64,000 bases of DNA, from the NCBI GenBank assembly GCA_964034945.1, contig OZ035960.1:46107002-46171001 (forward strand), given 5' to 3'. Numbering within the stretch: the stretch's first letter is position 1; every line of letters begins with the position of its first letter. The DNA comes from Chrysopilus asiliformis (Eukaryota > Arthropoda > Insecta > Diptera > Rhagionidae). The notes under the pieces were generated by a model. The model made no database searches and was not told where the DNA came from. It saw only the letters and a list, made by a program, of their open reading frames with translations. This document shows, one piece after another, positions 1 through 12,067 of this stretch. The position numbers and the translations under genes are program-made.

Positions 1-767
1 AATGGGGGGGAGGAGAATCCAATGCACCCCCACTATCCCAATTATAAAACGTTGCTTCTGCAAAAAAAGGCTACTATGTACGGTTCTGTGAGAATAGTAA
101 AAATTTAGCATTGCTATGTTTGTGCGCAGAGAAACTTGGCAACGTTGAAGTTAGGTGTTTTATAATGGATCTGAATTGCCACAAAAATATGACGACACAT
201 TTTGCCCCTCCACAGACTCAACATGGTAACGAACCCCGCACCATTCTTCGACCAACTCGAAAACTTTTCCGATTTGAAGTTTTTTTTTTTTGGTTTTCCA
301 CAAGAGGGTAAGACGGGCCGGGTTATATCATGAGCAACCACACGCAAAAATGTGCAAAAAAGTTTTAAATTTTATGATCCGGGCACTGGTATTTGTGAAA
401 ATCATAAAATTTGCACAGAGAAGAATGAGTTGGTAAAAAGTTGAGGTTTCTTGCGATTTAAACTCAAACTTCTGTTGAGAGTTTTTGTAACATTTGCATC
501 AAATATTCTTATAAAACAATATTTTCTATAAGAAACTTAAAAAAACCATTAAAAACCTTTAGTTTAAACAGTTTTTATTACAGAAAAACCTTATATTCCT
601 ATAAAAGTTTGAAAAATATTAATTGTGTTTCTCTGAATGGATTTTAAATCAAACTATACAAATTTCAGCACGCAATTATGAAAAGTCTCTAAAAAAATAC
701 CTCTTAAAACAATCTTCTGAAAAGGGATGTTTCGGTGCGGGATCGACTCCGAGAGTGTGAAAAAAAC
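1..767. other. AT-rich DNA without recognisable gene
   Basis: Low-complexity AT-rich sequence with T and A homopolymer runs. Short open frames on both strands near 111-347 overlap each other and show no domain or composition signal, so they are treated as chance. Nothing else was recognised. Confidence 0.6.
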
Positions 768-1259
768 TAGTTTTTACTGTTTTACGTAGTATAATATTGT
801 ATTCATGAAAAATTTCGACCTCTTAGTTTTGCCTAAAAAACATTTCCCGAGCACTCCTGAGTCGATTGGAGCATTATTACAAAAATGTCTTTCTGTCTGT
901 TAGTCTGTCAGCCTGTGTACAGGATTTCTCAAAAACTATTAGAGCTAGAGCCATGAAATTTTACAAGGATGTTTGATCCTGGAAGAAGTAGCCAAAATGA
1001 AATTAAGTGTTTTTTAGTAGTTTTATGTATATCCAAAGTTGAAGACAGTAAAATTTCACAAATTTTTTTCTTTCACTAGAACTGCGTATCTCAAGCCGTT
1101 ATCGAGATATACCGTTATTTCAAAAAATCAGTTTTTGCAATTATCTCGAAAAACAACGGATTTTTGGCTATTTCAGATTTTGTAAAAAAACATATTTTTA
1201 TGTAATCTAATATTTTATTCTTTAGGTTATCATGTAAATTGTGCAGAAACGTGGATGTT
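768..1259 (+). repeat. Family B interspersed repeat, diverged copy
   Basis: This matches the longer copy at 35865-36752 in order: a GTATTGTATTCATGAAAAAT-like start, CGACCTCTTA, a CTGTCTGT tract, the AGAGCTAGAGCCATGAAATTTT core, then TTATCGAGATA and TATCTCGAAAA motifs. It is clearly more diverged than the 26.7-kb and 36-kb copies. No coding capacity is visible. The class of the element is unknown. Confidence 0.7.
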
Positions 1260-1496
1260 GTACACACAGAGAAAAATAATAATAAATCTATCTACTTTAT
1301 AATGGAATATCGGGACTATCACTAAAACAGGTTATTTAAATTATAAAATAGTTAGTTTCAACTGAAAAAAACTTCAATTTAACTACAAACTAGTAAATTT
1401 TACTACTACGTAGTTAAATTTGTTATGAAAATACAACTATTTTAGTAATAGTCACGATTTCCCGTTATAAAGTAGTTAAATTTACTATCCGTGTAT
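1260..1496. mobile_element. Family C palindromic MITE
   Basis: The two halves are imperfect reverse complements. The left half runs from ACACAGAGAAAAATAATAAT through ATCTACTTTATAATGG. The right half reads CCCGTTATAAAGTAGTTAAA then TTTACTATCCGTGT. An ACTACGTAGT palindrome sits near the centre. Related copies or fragments lie near 26530, 35000-35340, 42640 and 54995-55255. It is inserted directly against the end of a family B copy. No coding capacity. Confidence 0.65.
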
Positions 1497-2405
1497 AAGA
1501 AAGTCATGTACTGTTCACATTAGATATTTTTTAGACGAATTTGATTTGCAAAATGATTATTTTGATCTGTAAAAATCAATAAATGGTGGAATAATTTTGT
1601 AAATATTTTATATGAAAATATCTACGGAGTCCACGACTTCACGACTTGTCATGCTGAATTTTTCATAATGACCACTTTTATAACCATAGCCTTATTTATG
1701 TTTTGACTAATTAAAAACAGGTTAACAATTATGCAAAATACTCAATTATATCAGAACACGTCATTTTGTAGCAATTTTTTGTAGTATAGGGTGCTGAAGC
1801 CACAGTTGAACTTCTCCCGTCTACACTTTTACACATTTGTTATGTGAACTGACCATAAATAGAACTTGTTTTACACAAACAAAACAAAACAATAGCAACA
1901 CGCGTCTTATACATGTAGTATAGTATAGTGTTTTTGAAAACTCTTATTTATCGGTTGTTTGGGGTTGTGAAGAAGCCATAAACAAGTCAAATATTTGCCG
2001 AGGTCAAAAGGATTTTTTGTAAATTTTTTTTTTCCAAAAATGGCGTGTATTCCTGAACAGTTCTCATCCTCTTTTTCTCATTACAGAAACCAGATATTTA
2101 CGCTGCTCCTTGGTGTTAAAAAAAATCTCGAAGAAATGGAATTTGAATAGGATATCAACTGGTCAGGAGGAGGCACGACTTGATGATTTCAAGACATGTT
2201 GTATAGTTTTTGCTTTTGAAGTTGATTGGCATAAAAATATTCCTGTCCAGGTACTGATTTTATTAGGGAAAATCAAATATTTGAAGCGATGTCTTGATAA
2301 ACTAGTTTTCCCATAAAGTTGTAGAGAACCAGTGGAGGAAGAACTTGAAATCGTGCGTGACAGGGAAAACCTAAAACTGTTTTCTCATTGATTTACGCAT
2401 AAGTC
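1497..2405. other. AT-rich DNA without recognisable gene
   Basis: No domain, inverted repeat or tandem structure was recognised. A short open frame beginning at 2110 has no family resemblance. Confidence 0.5.
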
Positions 2406-2729
2406 CGGTATTACACTTGGCTTTTTTAAGCCGGCAACTTTTGGGCTTAAATAAGCCAATCCTGTTTGCATATGCTACATAGGTTTAGATGTGTGTGTGG
2501 ATTCAAACCATTGAAATTGCTGCTGCCCATATGCTTCCCAAGATCTTTACCTGCTGACGGTCAGAACGAAAATGATTTCTGCCTACTACTTTTCCCAAAC
2601 CGGTTCACTCGCTTTGCATGTATGCAGATTGTCGATAAGCCGTTATTTCGAGTGGCAACTTTTCCCTCCGCAGTCGTTTCTCCCGAAAATCGGCTTAAGT
2701 AAGCCCGAAAGTTGTCGTGTGTAATACCG
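2406..2729. mobile_element. MITE with CGGTATTACAC inverted ends
   Basis: The left end reads CGGTATTACAC, then GGCTTTTTTAAGCC, then GCAACTTTTGGGCTTA. The right end is the reverse complement in the same order: TAAGCCCGAAAGTTG, then GTGTAATACCG. The inverted ends span about 50 bp with mismatches. The short open frame inside has no recognisable product. No convincing target duplication was seen, so the superfamily is not assigned. Confidence 0.75.
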
Positions 2730-3906
2730 CGCTAAGAATTGCGAGGATACTAATTGAATTGTGATGTGATAAGACAGGATACTTCATCTCCATATTCGCG
2801 GTATTTTCGAATAGAAAAATTATGGAAAATATAAAAAAAATCCTTAAAATCTTATCATGTATCTTCAGTCGAGAGTTCCGCGTCAGTTGTATACACTAGA
2901 ATTATAGTAAACTCCTTGATTTGTTTGCACGGGTGAATAAGAATTTGTCCAGCAGAATTTTGATGTGTGGGAAAGTTATAGAAAATAATATTAAAATTTC
3001 TTAAAGAAAATGTGGGAAGGTTTGGAAAGGTTAAGATTTGAGTTTATTTTTCTCCTTTAATTGTTTAGCAAATTAAATTTTGCAGCAAACATTTTTCCCT
3101 TCCTTTCACAAATTTTTTTTGCGTTTTTTGTGCAAAAATGCTGGATAGAAGAACGAAAGATTTGTTGAAGATTTTAGGATTCATATAGGTAAAAGTAGTT
3201 ACAAAATACTAAAGGTTCGCAAAGCATTTCAAGACATATAATCGAATCCTTGATTTAGAACACTTGTTCTCGACATTAGTGAGACTCCATATAGTTGTTT
3301 TCTTCTACGATAAAAACAATAATCGCCCCATAAACTTGTAGTACGGAGCTGATGTGGAAGATGACCAGTTCTACTTTGGTCTGATCTGGTTTTGGAAGTG
3401 ATCGTCTGTTTAATAGTAAACTGGTTTTCCGCGTACACTCTTCAACATCTTCACTGTTTTGTTACTGCTTTTATGGTGCCCTTGTAAAAAGCTGAAGAGT
3501 TGACTCACAGAACCGACTTTTGCCAGAAATCAGTGAAAAACTAGTTTCGTGTCATCATTATGCCATTCCAGCGGTTGGCTAGGAGGGTGACTTACAGGGG
3601 CGAGAGAGAGAGGGAGACGTTGAAGTGGTCACCACAGAAGATGACGACGAGGAAAATGAAAAACCTGTCTTTCAAGTTTTCTAAATTGACAACAAAAGGT
3701 TGGTAGTCTTGTCTTGGTCGTCATCTTCCCGAATCATTGGCAGAGGGACGTGTAAAAAACCAAAGAAAACCACTGAGGTGATGTTCCCGATGGAAGAAAT
3801 ACAATAGAAGAGGAACAGGTACAACCAAACAGGCAATCTCAAGTCGTGGCCACCGGACGTTGACAGCCATACTTCTTTTTTTTGTTGTTGAGGGCTACAA
3901 ACTATC
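2730..3906. other. No gene recognised; short GA-rich tract
   Basis: Mostly AT-rich with somewhat more complex sequence at 3230-3870, including a GAGAGAGAG tract near 3602. The short minus-strand open frame here shows no domain. Confidence 0.5.
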
Positions 3907-3950
3907 GATGGATGGATGGATGGATGGTTGGTTGGTTGGTTGGTTGGTTG
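3907..3950. repeat. Compound microsatellite (GATG)5(GTTG)6
   Basis: Five perfect GATG units (3907-3926) are followed by six perfect GTTG units (3927-3950). One base differs between the two motifs, suggesting that one array grew from a mutated unit of the other. Confidence 0.95.
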
Positions 3951-4984
3951 GGATGAAAGCCACAGGCGGATGAACCTAGAAAATTATGCTTGTATGGATG
4001 ATTCTATTATTCGGTGAGATAATCTATAGCTATCGAATTCACAAGATAAATTGGTTGATTTTAATATAAATAGGAATGCATCCAAGCGAAAAAATTAAAA
4101 TTTGCGATACAGCCGGATCGGGGTCCATAGAACTCTAACAATCGGCTACCGCAACAATTCGAATCCGTTCACTTTGTGGCTATGATTTATGCGAGTCAAA
4201 ATGCTTCATGCAGAAAAAGCGATTTTTTTCGTACAGTGATTTGATCAAATTGCTGTCGCTCGGAAAACTGGATTATCGGAGATCTCTTGATTGGCGGACA
4301 TATCTGGCTAAGCAAGTGGATTGACCGGTTAATAGCTGATGGTAACAGTACCATCGACTTCTAATGTAAAGAAAGAAAAGAAAAAAATATGACTGAGGCT
4401 ACCTTAAAAATTGGGGGAACAAAAACTATTCGTGACAACCAAACAGCAAAGTCCACTTCTCACTTGAGAGTCTGGGTTTCTTGCAAGTGTCGCCCACAGT
4501 TCTGTCAACAACGAATGAAAAATTTTCCCACATCAAATTTCCGATCCAGTCAGTCGGATAATGTGAAACTACAACATTTGTTATTCTTGTGCAGAGGGAA
4601 AAAATATTTTGAAAAGTTGATTCAATTTCAGGATATCATTTGGGGCCAACGCGAAACTACAAACACAATAAAAACACTTGTATTTTTGACAAGAAAATGT
4701 CAATTGAAAAGAAAAAACCACTAGTGTTTTCGTAGTTTTGCAATTAAATCCTACTTTTTACTAAGGTCTCTTTTGTGTAATTTCTAGGAGCTACTAATTT
4801 TTAATGTTCTGTAATAAATCGAAAAATACTCAACGAAGCAAATTGGCAACCCTGGCAAAAACTGGATGTTATACCTCCAGCCCTTTTCCCAGAAAGGTAC
4901 TTTTTTCGTAATATAGAAGAAGTTGCGCCGCAGGCAAAAGTTTGAGGACTTTTGACAAATAAATGCGTTATAAGACATAATTTT
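3951..4984. other. No gene recognised
   Basis: A 111-codon open frame at 4389-4724 has no recognisable motif and AT-rich composition like its surroundings. A GCGCCGCAGGC motif near 4926 recurs near 6350 and, reversed, near 51895. Otherwise nothing was seen. Confidence 0.45.
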
Positions 4985-5890
4985 TATACCCGTTTGCTGA
5001 AACCAAAGGGTATATTCAATTTACCTTACCGTTTGTAACGCCAAGATCCCGTTATCACACAAATAAAATGAATTACACCAGTGTGTTTAGAATGATAAAA
5101 AAAATTGAAATTTGCATGTCCGTTCGTCTGTGGAGCGGATTGCGGGCGCACGGATTGAGCTAGAGACTTGAAATTTTACGCATATACGTTTTTCGTAGAA
5201 TGCAAGGCTAAAGGCCCAACTATGATAGACATAAGAACGCATATGTAAATGTCAAATTACCAACGAATGTTGACATACATAGCTGTCAACATAAAAGCTA
5301 ATCTTCATTTTACCTCAAGTGGAAATTAATATGACCACAATATTATTAAAATCACACTAAAATTTTAGGTTATGTTCACTATTTACATATGCCAGTTCCA
5401 TTTGTATCGAATTATTCATGCTTAACGAAGGTTTGAAAGTGGCAACACTTTGACACATGTCTATTGTGGGTATTAACACTGACTTTCTTATTCTGGAAAT
5501 GACATATGCAGCTACATATGCGTTCTTATGTCTATCATAGTTGGGCGTTAAGTTCGTTAATGGGCAAAAATAGACCATTAGGTACTCCCATACGTACGAA
5601 AACCATTTTTGCGAATATCTCGAAAACGGTGCATCTTATCAAAAGAGTGCAAGAACAAAAGTTATTTAGGATATGATTCTACATAAATCTCCCATACATA
5701 AAAATCCGATTGGAATAAATTTAAAAAAATCTTATTGGAAAGTTTGCCTTCAAAGTGGAATTTTGACACAACTGTTCGCTGTTCAATTACACTTCGAACA
5801 ATGCTATATCACCATACGGGCTTTCAATAATTGCCACATTGGCAATTATAGCTTTTGTTATGCTTTAAAGATATATTTTGTTATGCTTTA
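4985..5890 (+). repeat. Family A interspersed repeat, interrupted copy
   Basis: Order of landmarks: TATACCCG, CCAAAGGGTATA, GTAACGCCAAGATCCCG, GTGTGTTTAGAATGATAAAA, GCATGTCCG, GGATTGAGCTAGAGACTTGA, ATATCTCGAAAACGGTGCAT, ATCCGATTGGAATAAATTT, ACCATACGGG and finally ATTGCCACATTGGCAAT. The same order occurs at 45876-46440 and 49826-50352 and, reversed, at 22015-22440 and 33357-33896. A 337-bp MITE splits this copy at 5212-5548. No protein is encoded; the class is unknown. Confidence 0.85.
5212..5548. mobile_element. PIF/Harbinger-like MITE nested in family A
   Basis: The ends are inverted repeats of about 36 bp: AGGCCCAACTATGATAGACA on the left matches ACGCCCAACTATGATAGACA on the reversed right end. 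A TAA trinucleotide flanks both sides (5209-5211 and 5549-5551). Removing the element rejoins the family A sequence GGCTAAGTTCGTTAATGGG exactly as in intact copies. A/T-only 3-bp target duplications are typical of PIF/Harbinger elements; that class is an inference. Confidence 0.88.
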
Positions 5891-8273
5891 AAGACAATGC
5901 GTCATGGATTGGACAAAAAAAAAAGTTTTAATATGAACATAAGCGGGGGTGGGAAAGTTGTGAATTGATGTCAAACCCTCCTATAAAAGCTAAAAAAAAA
6001 ACAAAAAAAGTATTCCAGAAATTTATTTTTTGAAAATAAGATATAATTGCCATTTTAAACTAGTCCATTCGACCTTAATCGGTTGAACTGTTTAGGAATT
6101 ACAATTAATTTAAAGTTTACATGATTTCGGTTCTTCTGCGACTCCAATATTTAGTTGATTGGCGAATTTTGAAATGAAAAGCGGAATCTGAAGATGATCT
6201 CCTATCGAGCTGAGACTTTCAAAAAGTTGTTTTATCTCAATTCACAACTTTTCAACTCCCACTAATTTCAAAAATCGAAAAAGAAAGTTTCCGATCCACC
6301 CTAGTAGAAAATGAAATACTGGAGGCAGAAATTTTTAACAGAATTGCGCCGCAGGCGAAAAATTATATGTTTCAAGATCAAATCGAATGATCTGGCACAA
6401 CAATTTAGTTTCCACGACAACATACCTAAATTACCGCCCCCCACCCATGAAAGAAACCACAGCATTGAAAAAACTGTCTAGTCAACTTCAATATTCACAA
6501 AATAACTAGCAAAAATATCACTAAAAAACACTCACCTGATTTTTAACAATGCGTTGACATGTGATTAAAAAGTCCATTTAACTTCGGATTCGAGAATAGC
6601 GATTATGCGGCTAATCGAATCGAACATGTTTGGTTTCACGTCATTGCGTCGGATTTAAGAATAAGGGTGGTGATTGTTTTCGTAAGGTTAATTTTTTTTT
6701 AGATATAAAAAGAAAATTTATAAAAAGGAATAATTTAACGCAGTATTTCAAGGTATTTTACCGTCCCCTGTAGTGTATTATGAATTCGTCCTTATTTAAC
6801 TAGTACATTTAGATTTGTCAGAATGGAATCCAGTCTTGCAGTCTAATTTTTTAAAAAAAATCGGTATTTTGTCCACTAACTTTGAAAAAAAAAATTGTGG
6901 AATTCAGATAAACACAGACGGCCTGAACAGAAATAATTTTATAATCTTTGAGTTCGATCATCAGAGCGTAAACGCACAAAAGAAAAGATTCTTGGAATGA
7001 AGCGAGTTTAGCAATTAGAGAAGCGTGAAAAGAGCACCTTCGCCAGTGTCTGTAAGAATCTGCATAGGGGGATAGCTGGAATTGAGCATTGAATTGGCTT
7101 AGGAAGTGTTCATCGTCTGAGTTATAGCCTTGTTCAAAGTATTGTATATGATCCAGAAAAAGCGGAGACCATGACATGACAATGATTATGGCGAAACAAA
7201 ATATCGTTTTTTGTTAACTTTTTTCATATGAAGAAAAATGAAAAAAAATTATGGGTGAAAAAAATACACAAAGATCAAAATGCACGAAAAAAAATCGCTT
7301 GATGGCCTTTTTATTTGTGCGAAATTTGCTAACCGTAACGCGGAAACAACAAAAATTACTGCACAGAACGGAATCGCGGGGTGTTGAGGTGTATTAGGGA
7401 ATAGGTTGGCTGCACACATGGTGGAGATATTATTTGAAAATAAAAAAGTTACCATGCATAGCGCACAGATTTTTTTTTTTTGGTTACTTTGAAAACAACT
7501 CAAATGGCAAGCGGATTAATAAATATTTGATCTATTTTGAATGCCTACGCTATTTGAACCCAAATGATTGACAGATAGGAATAATGTTTGCCCAGGAAAA
7601 CACGCCCCGTGATCATTTGTTGTTGGATTGCAATTTTCAAAAGTTATTATTAATCCGATTTTAAACGCAACCACTTTCCCCCAAGTGGCCTGAATCGCGG
7701 ACAATTTAAATTAGCCGAGGAAACCAGCTATTAGTAATCTGACTTGAAAGTTACATAACAAAAATTGAAACAAAACGCCCAAGTCACCTGATGATTAATT
7801 GTGTTTTTGATCAGTAGGTATTTTTTTTTGTTGTTGTTGTACTTTTTATCTCAATTTAACTTAATGATCTATGATTGACTGTAGGGGAACTTTTTTGTTG
7901 AAAGAGCTAAATAATAGTTTTAATAGTTGCGTAATCCGAATTGAAATGAGTGACTAATTATTTAATATGAAAATTAATTTTAAAAAACACAAACATAGTT
8001 AATCACAAAGTTTATATTTTAATGTTTTTTTTTTAATTAGGAAAACTGTCGACCCAAAGAAAGTCAATCATTGATTTAACATTTCTTTAATTCAACCATT
8101 CGTTGTTAATTTAACCACAGATTCGTAAAAATGACAACGACGCAGGCAATTCAACAAGGAGTGTTTTTTTATATAAATAAAATTGTGTATATAAAATGGG
8201 ACACGATTTGTGTATTAAGAATTTATTTTTCGTATCCGATTTTCGGCCGAAAAAAAAATCCAATTGTATAGGA
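5891..8273. other. Long AT-rich stretch without recognisable gene
   Basis: No domain-bearing frame, tandem array or paired inverted ends were recognised. Open frames at 6851-7177 and 7249-7503 on the minus strand lack motifs. Short retroposon-like phrases such as AATCGGTTGAACTGTTTAGG (about 6079) hint at decayed repeats. Confidence 0.5.
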
Positions 8274-8294
8274 GGGGGGGGGGGGGGGGGGGGG
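8274..8294 (+). repeat. Uninterrupted G21 homopolymer
   Basis: Twenty-one consecutive G residues in an otherwise AT-rich region. A second G-rich purine tract with GGGGGG, GGGGG and GGG runs follows at about 8387-8412. Such tracts can form G-quadruplex structures; the exact run length may be a sequencing or assembly estimate. Confidence 0.9.
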
Positions 8295-9960
8295 CAGGAA
8301 TGGTCTGATGAATAGAAGAGTCATGTTTTTCGATAAATTGTACTATTTTGACAAAATTGCAAAAAAAAAAACTGTTTGGTTTGTATGGGGGGAGAAGGAG
8401 GGGGAGGAGGGAAGGCAAAGAAGTGTATTTTGTCTTACTTAATTACTACTTGCTTGTTTCTACTTAAATCTACTTTGTTGCACGCTGAAATACTAGTTTC
8501 AAGCTTTTTTAAAAACTCAAATTGCCACTTCAGCAGCATAGTGTATGCTTGCCAGTACGGTGCGCGCCAGCGCTTATAAAGTTGACCACTTACTCAGGAT
8601 ATTCTCAGATCTAACCAAAGTTTTGTCAAAAAATTGTTATACAGATTTGAATTAAAAACAAATAAACATCCTTCAAGACAGCTTCAAAGTGACCACAGAT
8701 AATGTTACGTATTTTTTTTTAGAAAATATATTTTATTATATTAAGGAACCTAAGGCAAAACAGCGCCTATAACTAATTTCAGGAAATTCCTAAAGTCTTC
8801 ATTAATAATTTTTTTTTGTTAATATTGCAAATTATTATGATTATACCTTTACATTAAGTAGAAGGGAGATTTTGAAGCTGCAAACGAAAAAAAAACAATG
8901 TTCAGAAATTTTTTAATTAAATTCAAGGGAAACAAATTTTAATATAAGAAAAAAACCTCCGGAATCGCTTGACTGAACACTCCTGTCTTACCCTATGCGT
9001 ATTATTTTTTTTTTGTTTTGCTTTCATATTAAATTAATTTTCTAAACTGCGAATATTTATTCGTTTTTTTTTTTGTTTCAAGTAAAATTTAATTAAATCC
9101 GCTCCCAATATTTAAGCAATTTTCATTTACTTCCAAATTTCTAACTTTGTTGCCATTGCCCACTCTTTCGTCCTATCGCTTCGATAGATTTTATCTCCGA
9201 CAAGCGTCGACATTTATTCCACCCAATTTATTCAATCTGGAAAAATCATCAAGAATATTGCGAAACATTTTCAAAGTTGATTTCCAACGTTTGAAGATAT
9301 TAAAACTGTTCAAATGGGGAGCACGATCAGCGAAACGCATTCCTTGACTGAAATGACGGATGCGAGCGTAGTTCGGGTTGGACTTTTTTTTTTTAAATTA
9401 CGCCAGTCAAATCGTGCCTGGTCGGTTGGACGCGATTAAGCAACATTAAACACCAAAAAGTGAATTTATGTGCGGGAATTTATCCAAAAGTCCATCAAAT
9501 GGAAATTGCGCTAATCGGTGGAGACGACAAATCGACAAAATTTTGATGGGTTCTGGTGAATTTCATTAAAGCGATTGATTAAATTTTCGAAATCGAAGCG
9601 AATCTAATCGGAAAACGTTTGTCAGTGCAGTTAGGCGATCGCCAAAAAAATGGAATGATCACCTTGGCAGGTAGTTTGTTCGATTAACATACTTATCGAA
9701 GAAAAAAAAATCGAATCAATGACATTTGAAATGTGACATTGTCCAACAAGGGTTGATTTGTCACGCGTACATTTCTGTAAAGTAATTTTTTGTTTATACT
9801 CTGATGCAGAATATTTAAATATCTAGGTTTTGAATTATATTATTTTTGAAGAAAAAATATTTAAATTATTCCAGAGGTTTAGGAAATACCATGGGGGAGG
9901 GTCATACGTGATACAGGCTGGGTAGATTATGGTGAAGAGGATAGACGACTGGGTCCAAAA
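8295..9960. other. AT-rich DNA without recognisable gene
   Basis: Many T and A runs of 8-10. No domain or paired ends were seen. More complex sequence at about 9150-9650 has no recognised identity. Confidence 0.5.
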
Positions 9961-9994
9961 TATATCGAGATTGGTTTTAGAAAATGAAAAATCT

Positions 9995-10575
9995 TTATTC
10001 TTCTAAATCTATTTCATCATCGCCTTCAAAGAAATCACCATTCGATACAATGCATTTATGCCAACGCTTTTTCCAATTCTCAAAAGAGCCCAAATAGTCA
10101 CTTTCCGGAATAGTCTTCAAAGCTTGCAGCGATTTTCGTTGTATATCTTCTACGGTCTCGAAACGGTGTCCCTGGAGCGGTCTTTTGAGTTAAGAGAATA
10201 GCGAGAAGTTTTACGGTGCTAAATCAGGCGAATACGGTGGCTGCGGGACGATATGGATCGAATTTTTCTCGTGATTGGTTCGAAAAACTCGAACAAAAAA
10301 TTTCACACGTCTGAGACACAAAATATCTTTTAAAATAGTACTAACCGATCCTTTTGAAATGCCAACCATATCAAAAAGGTCTCTAGATGTTGATCGAAGG
10401 TTTTGGGGCCCCAGTTCTTTGATTTGATTGACGTTGTTGTCATTTATTGCCGTTTGATGGTCGTCCGGATCGCTCTTCGTTTTCTACGTGTTCTCTGTTT
10501 TCTTTGAACTTTATACCAATCAAAAACTCTTATTCTCGACATACACTGGTCACCAGAGGCCTTTTTTTTACATTT
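9995..10575 (-). pseudogene. Mariner-like transposase remnant, internally deleted
   Basis: Reading the minus strand, the C-terminal end of an IS630/Tc1/mariner transposase is clear: PQPPYSPDLAP (around the second catalytic Asp), then LKRPLQGHRFETVEDIQ, then SDYLGSFENWKKRWHKCIVS and an acidic tail ending at a stop at 9995-9997. Stop codons interrupt it after the DLAP motif. Upstream, an HTH-like segment resembling SRDLFDMVGISKGSVSTIL joins almost directly to the C-terminal part, so the first catalytic region is missing. The gene is dead. No convincing inverted ends were identified around it. The exact mariner subgroup is not assigned. Confidence 0.8.
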
Positions 10576-10830
10576 TATACGTGTCTGTAGCAAATTTTTT
10601 GCTCAACAAAATCAGATATCATGAAAATCGCCGAATGTACTCTTTTTGATTCAGAAAAACAAGCGTATATCAATAACCAACCAAGCTAATATCATGAAAT
10701 TTTTCGTAGATGTCAAAAACAGTGTTACCAACCTAATAAAAACAATTACCTTGATTTTTTGGTACAGTAGTATTCTTGGGCACAAGTCATATCTATCATT
10801 GTGTAAATCTGATCAAAATCCCTCTAGGGG

Positions 10831-12067
10831 TCCAGAAGATAGAAGGGTTTTCCAGAAGATAGAAGGGTTTTCCAGAAGATAGAAAGGTTTTCCAGAAGAT
10901 AGAAGGGTTTTCCAGAAGATAGAAGGGTTTTCCAGAAGATAGAAGGGTTTTCCAGAAGATACAAGGGTTTTCCAGAAGATAGAAGGGTTTTCCACAAGAT
11001 AGAAGGGTTTTCCAGAAGATAGAAGGGGTTTCCAGAAGATAGAAGGGTTTTCCAGAAGATAGAAGGGTTTTCCAGAAGATAGAAGGGTTTTCCACAAGAT
11101 AGAAGGGTTTTCCAGAAGATAGAAGGGCTTTCCAGAAGATAGAAGGGTTTTCCAGAAGATAGAAGGGTTTTCCAGAAGATAGAAGGGTTTTCCAGAAGAT
11201 AGAAGGGCTTTCCAGAAGATAGAAGGGTTTTCCAGAAGATAGAAGGGTTTTCCAGAAGATAAAAGGGTTTTCCAGAATATAGAAGGGTTTTCTAGAAGAT
11301 AGAAGGGTTTTCCAGAATATAGAAGGGTTTTCTAGAAGATAGAAGGGTTTTCCAGAAGATAGAAGGGTTTTCCAGAAGATAGAAGGGTTTTCCAGAAGAT
11401 AGAAAGGTTTTCCAGAAGATAGAAGGGTTTTCCAGAAGATAGAAGGGTTTTCCACAAGATAGAAGGGTTTTCCAGAAGATAGAAGGGCTTTCCAGAAGAT
11501 AGAAGGGTTTTCCAGAAGATAGAAGGGTTTTCCAGAAGATAGAAGGGTTTTCCAGAAGATAGAAGGGCTTTCCAGAAGATAGAAGGGTTTTCCAGAAGAT
11601 AGAAGGGTTTTCCAGAAGATAAAAGGGTTTTCCAGAAGATAGGAGGGTTTTCCAGAAGATAGAAGGGTTTTCCAGAAGATAAAAGGGTTTTCCAGAAGAT
11701 AGAAGGGCTTTCCAGAAGATAGAAGGGTTTTGCACAAGATAGAAGGGTTTTCCAGAAGATAGAAGGGCTTTCCAGAAGATAGAAGGGTTTTCCAGAAGAT
11801 AGAAGGGTTTTCCAGAAGATAGAAGGGTTTTCCAGAAGATAGAAGGGTTTTCCAGAAGATAGAAGGGTTTTCCAGAATATAGAAGGGTTTTCTAGAAGAT
11901 AGAAGGGTTTTCCAGAAGATAGAAGGGTTTTCCAGAAGATAGAAAGGTTTTCCAGAAGATAGAAGGGGTTTCCAGTAGATAGAGGGGTTTTCTAGAAAAT
12001 AGAGGGGTTTTTTAGAAGATAGAAGGGTTTTCCAGAAGATAGAAGGATTTTCCAGAAGATAGAAGGG
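10831..12067. repeat. 20-bp tandem satellite, about 62 units
   Basis: The unit is AGAAGGGTTTTCCAGAAGAT, repeated head to tail with single-base variants (GGGCTTTCC, CCACAAGAT, CCAGAATAT, TCTAGAAGAT). The last units before 12067 are more diverged, while the left edge is sharp. The block at 11091-11270 is identical to 11451-11630, a 360-bp (18-unit) offset, so larger blocks have been copied. Because the period is 20, any frame cycles through all three phases. The minus-strand unit has no stop codon in any phase, which produces a long spurious open frame (313 codons, 10796-11737). It should not be read as a protein gene. Confidence 0.97.

Noticed and set aside
4985..5890. Family A as a Helitron because of a hairpin near its 3' end
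   Set aside because: ATTGCCAGATTGGCAAT is a hairpin, but no TC start or CTRR end was identified and copies do not clearly sit between A and T.
10796..11737. 313-codon minus-strand open frame
   Set aside because: It is created by a 20-bp satellite whose minus strand lacks stop codons in every phase; the protein is a 20-residue repeat and parallel frames are equally open.
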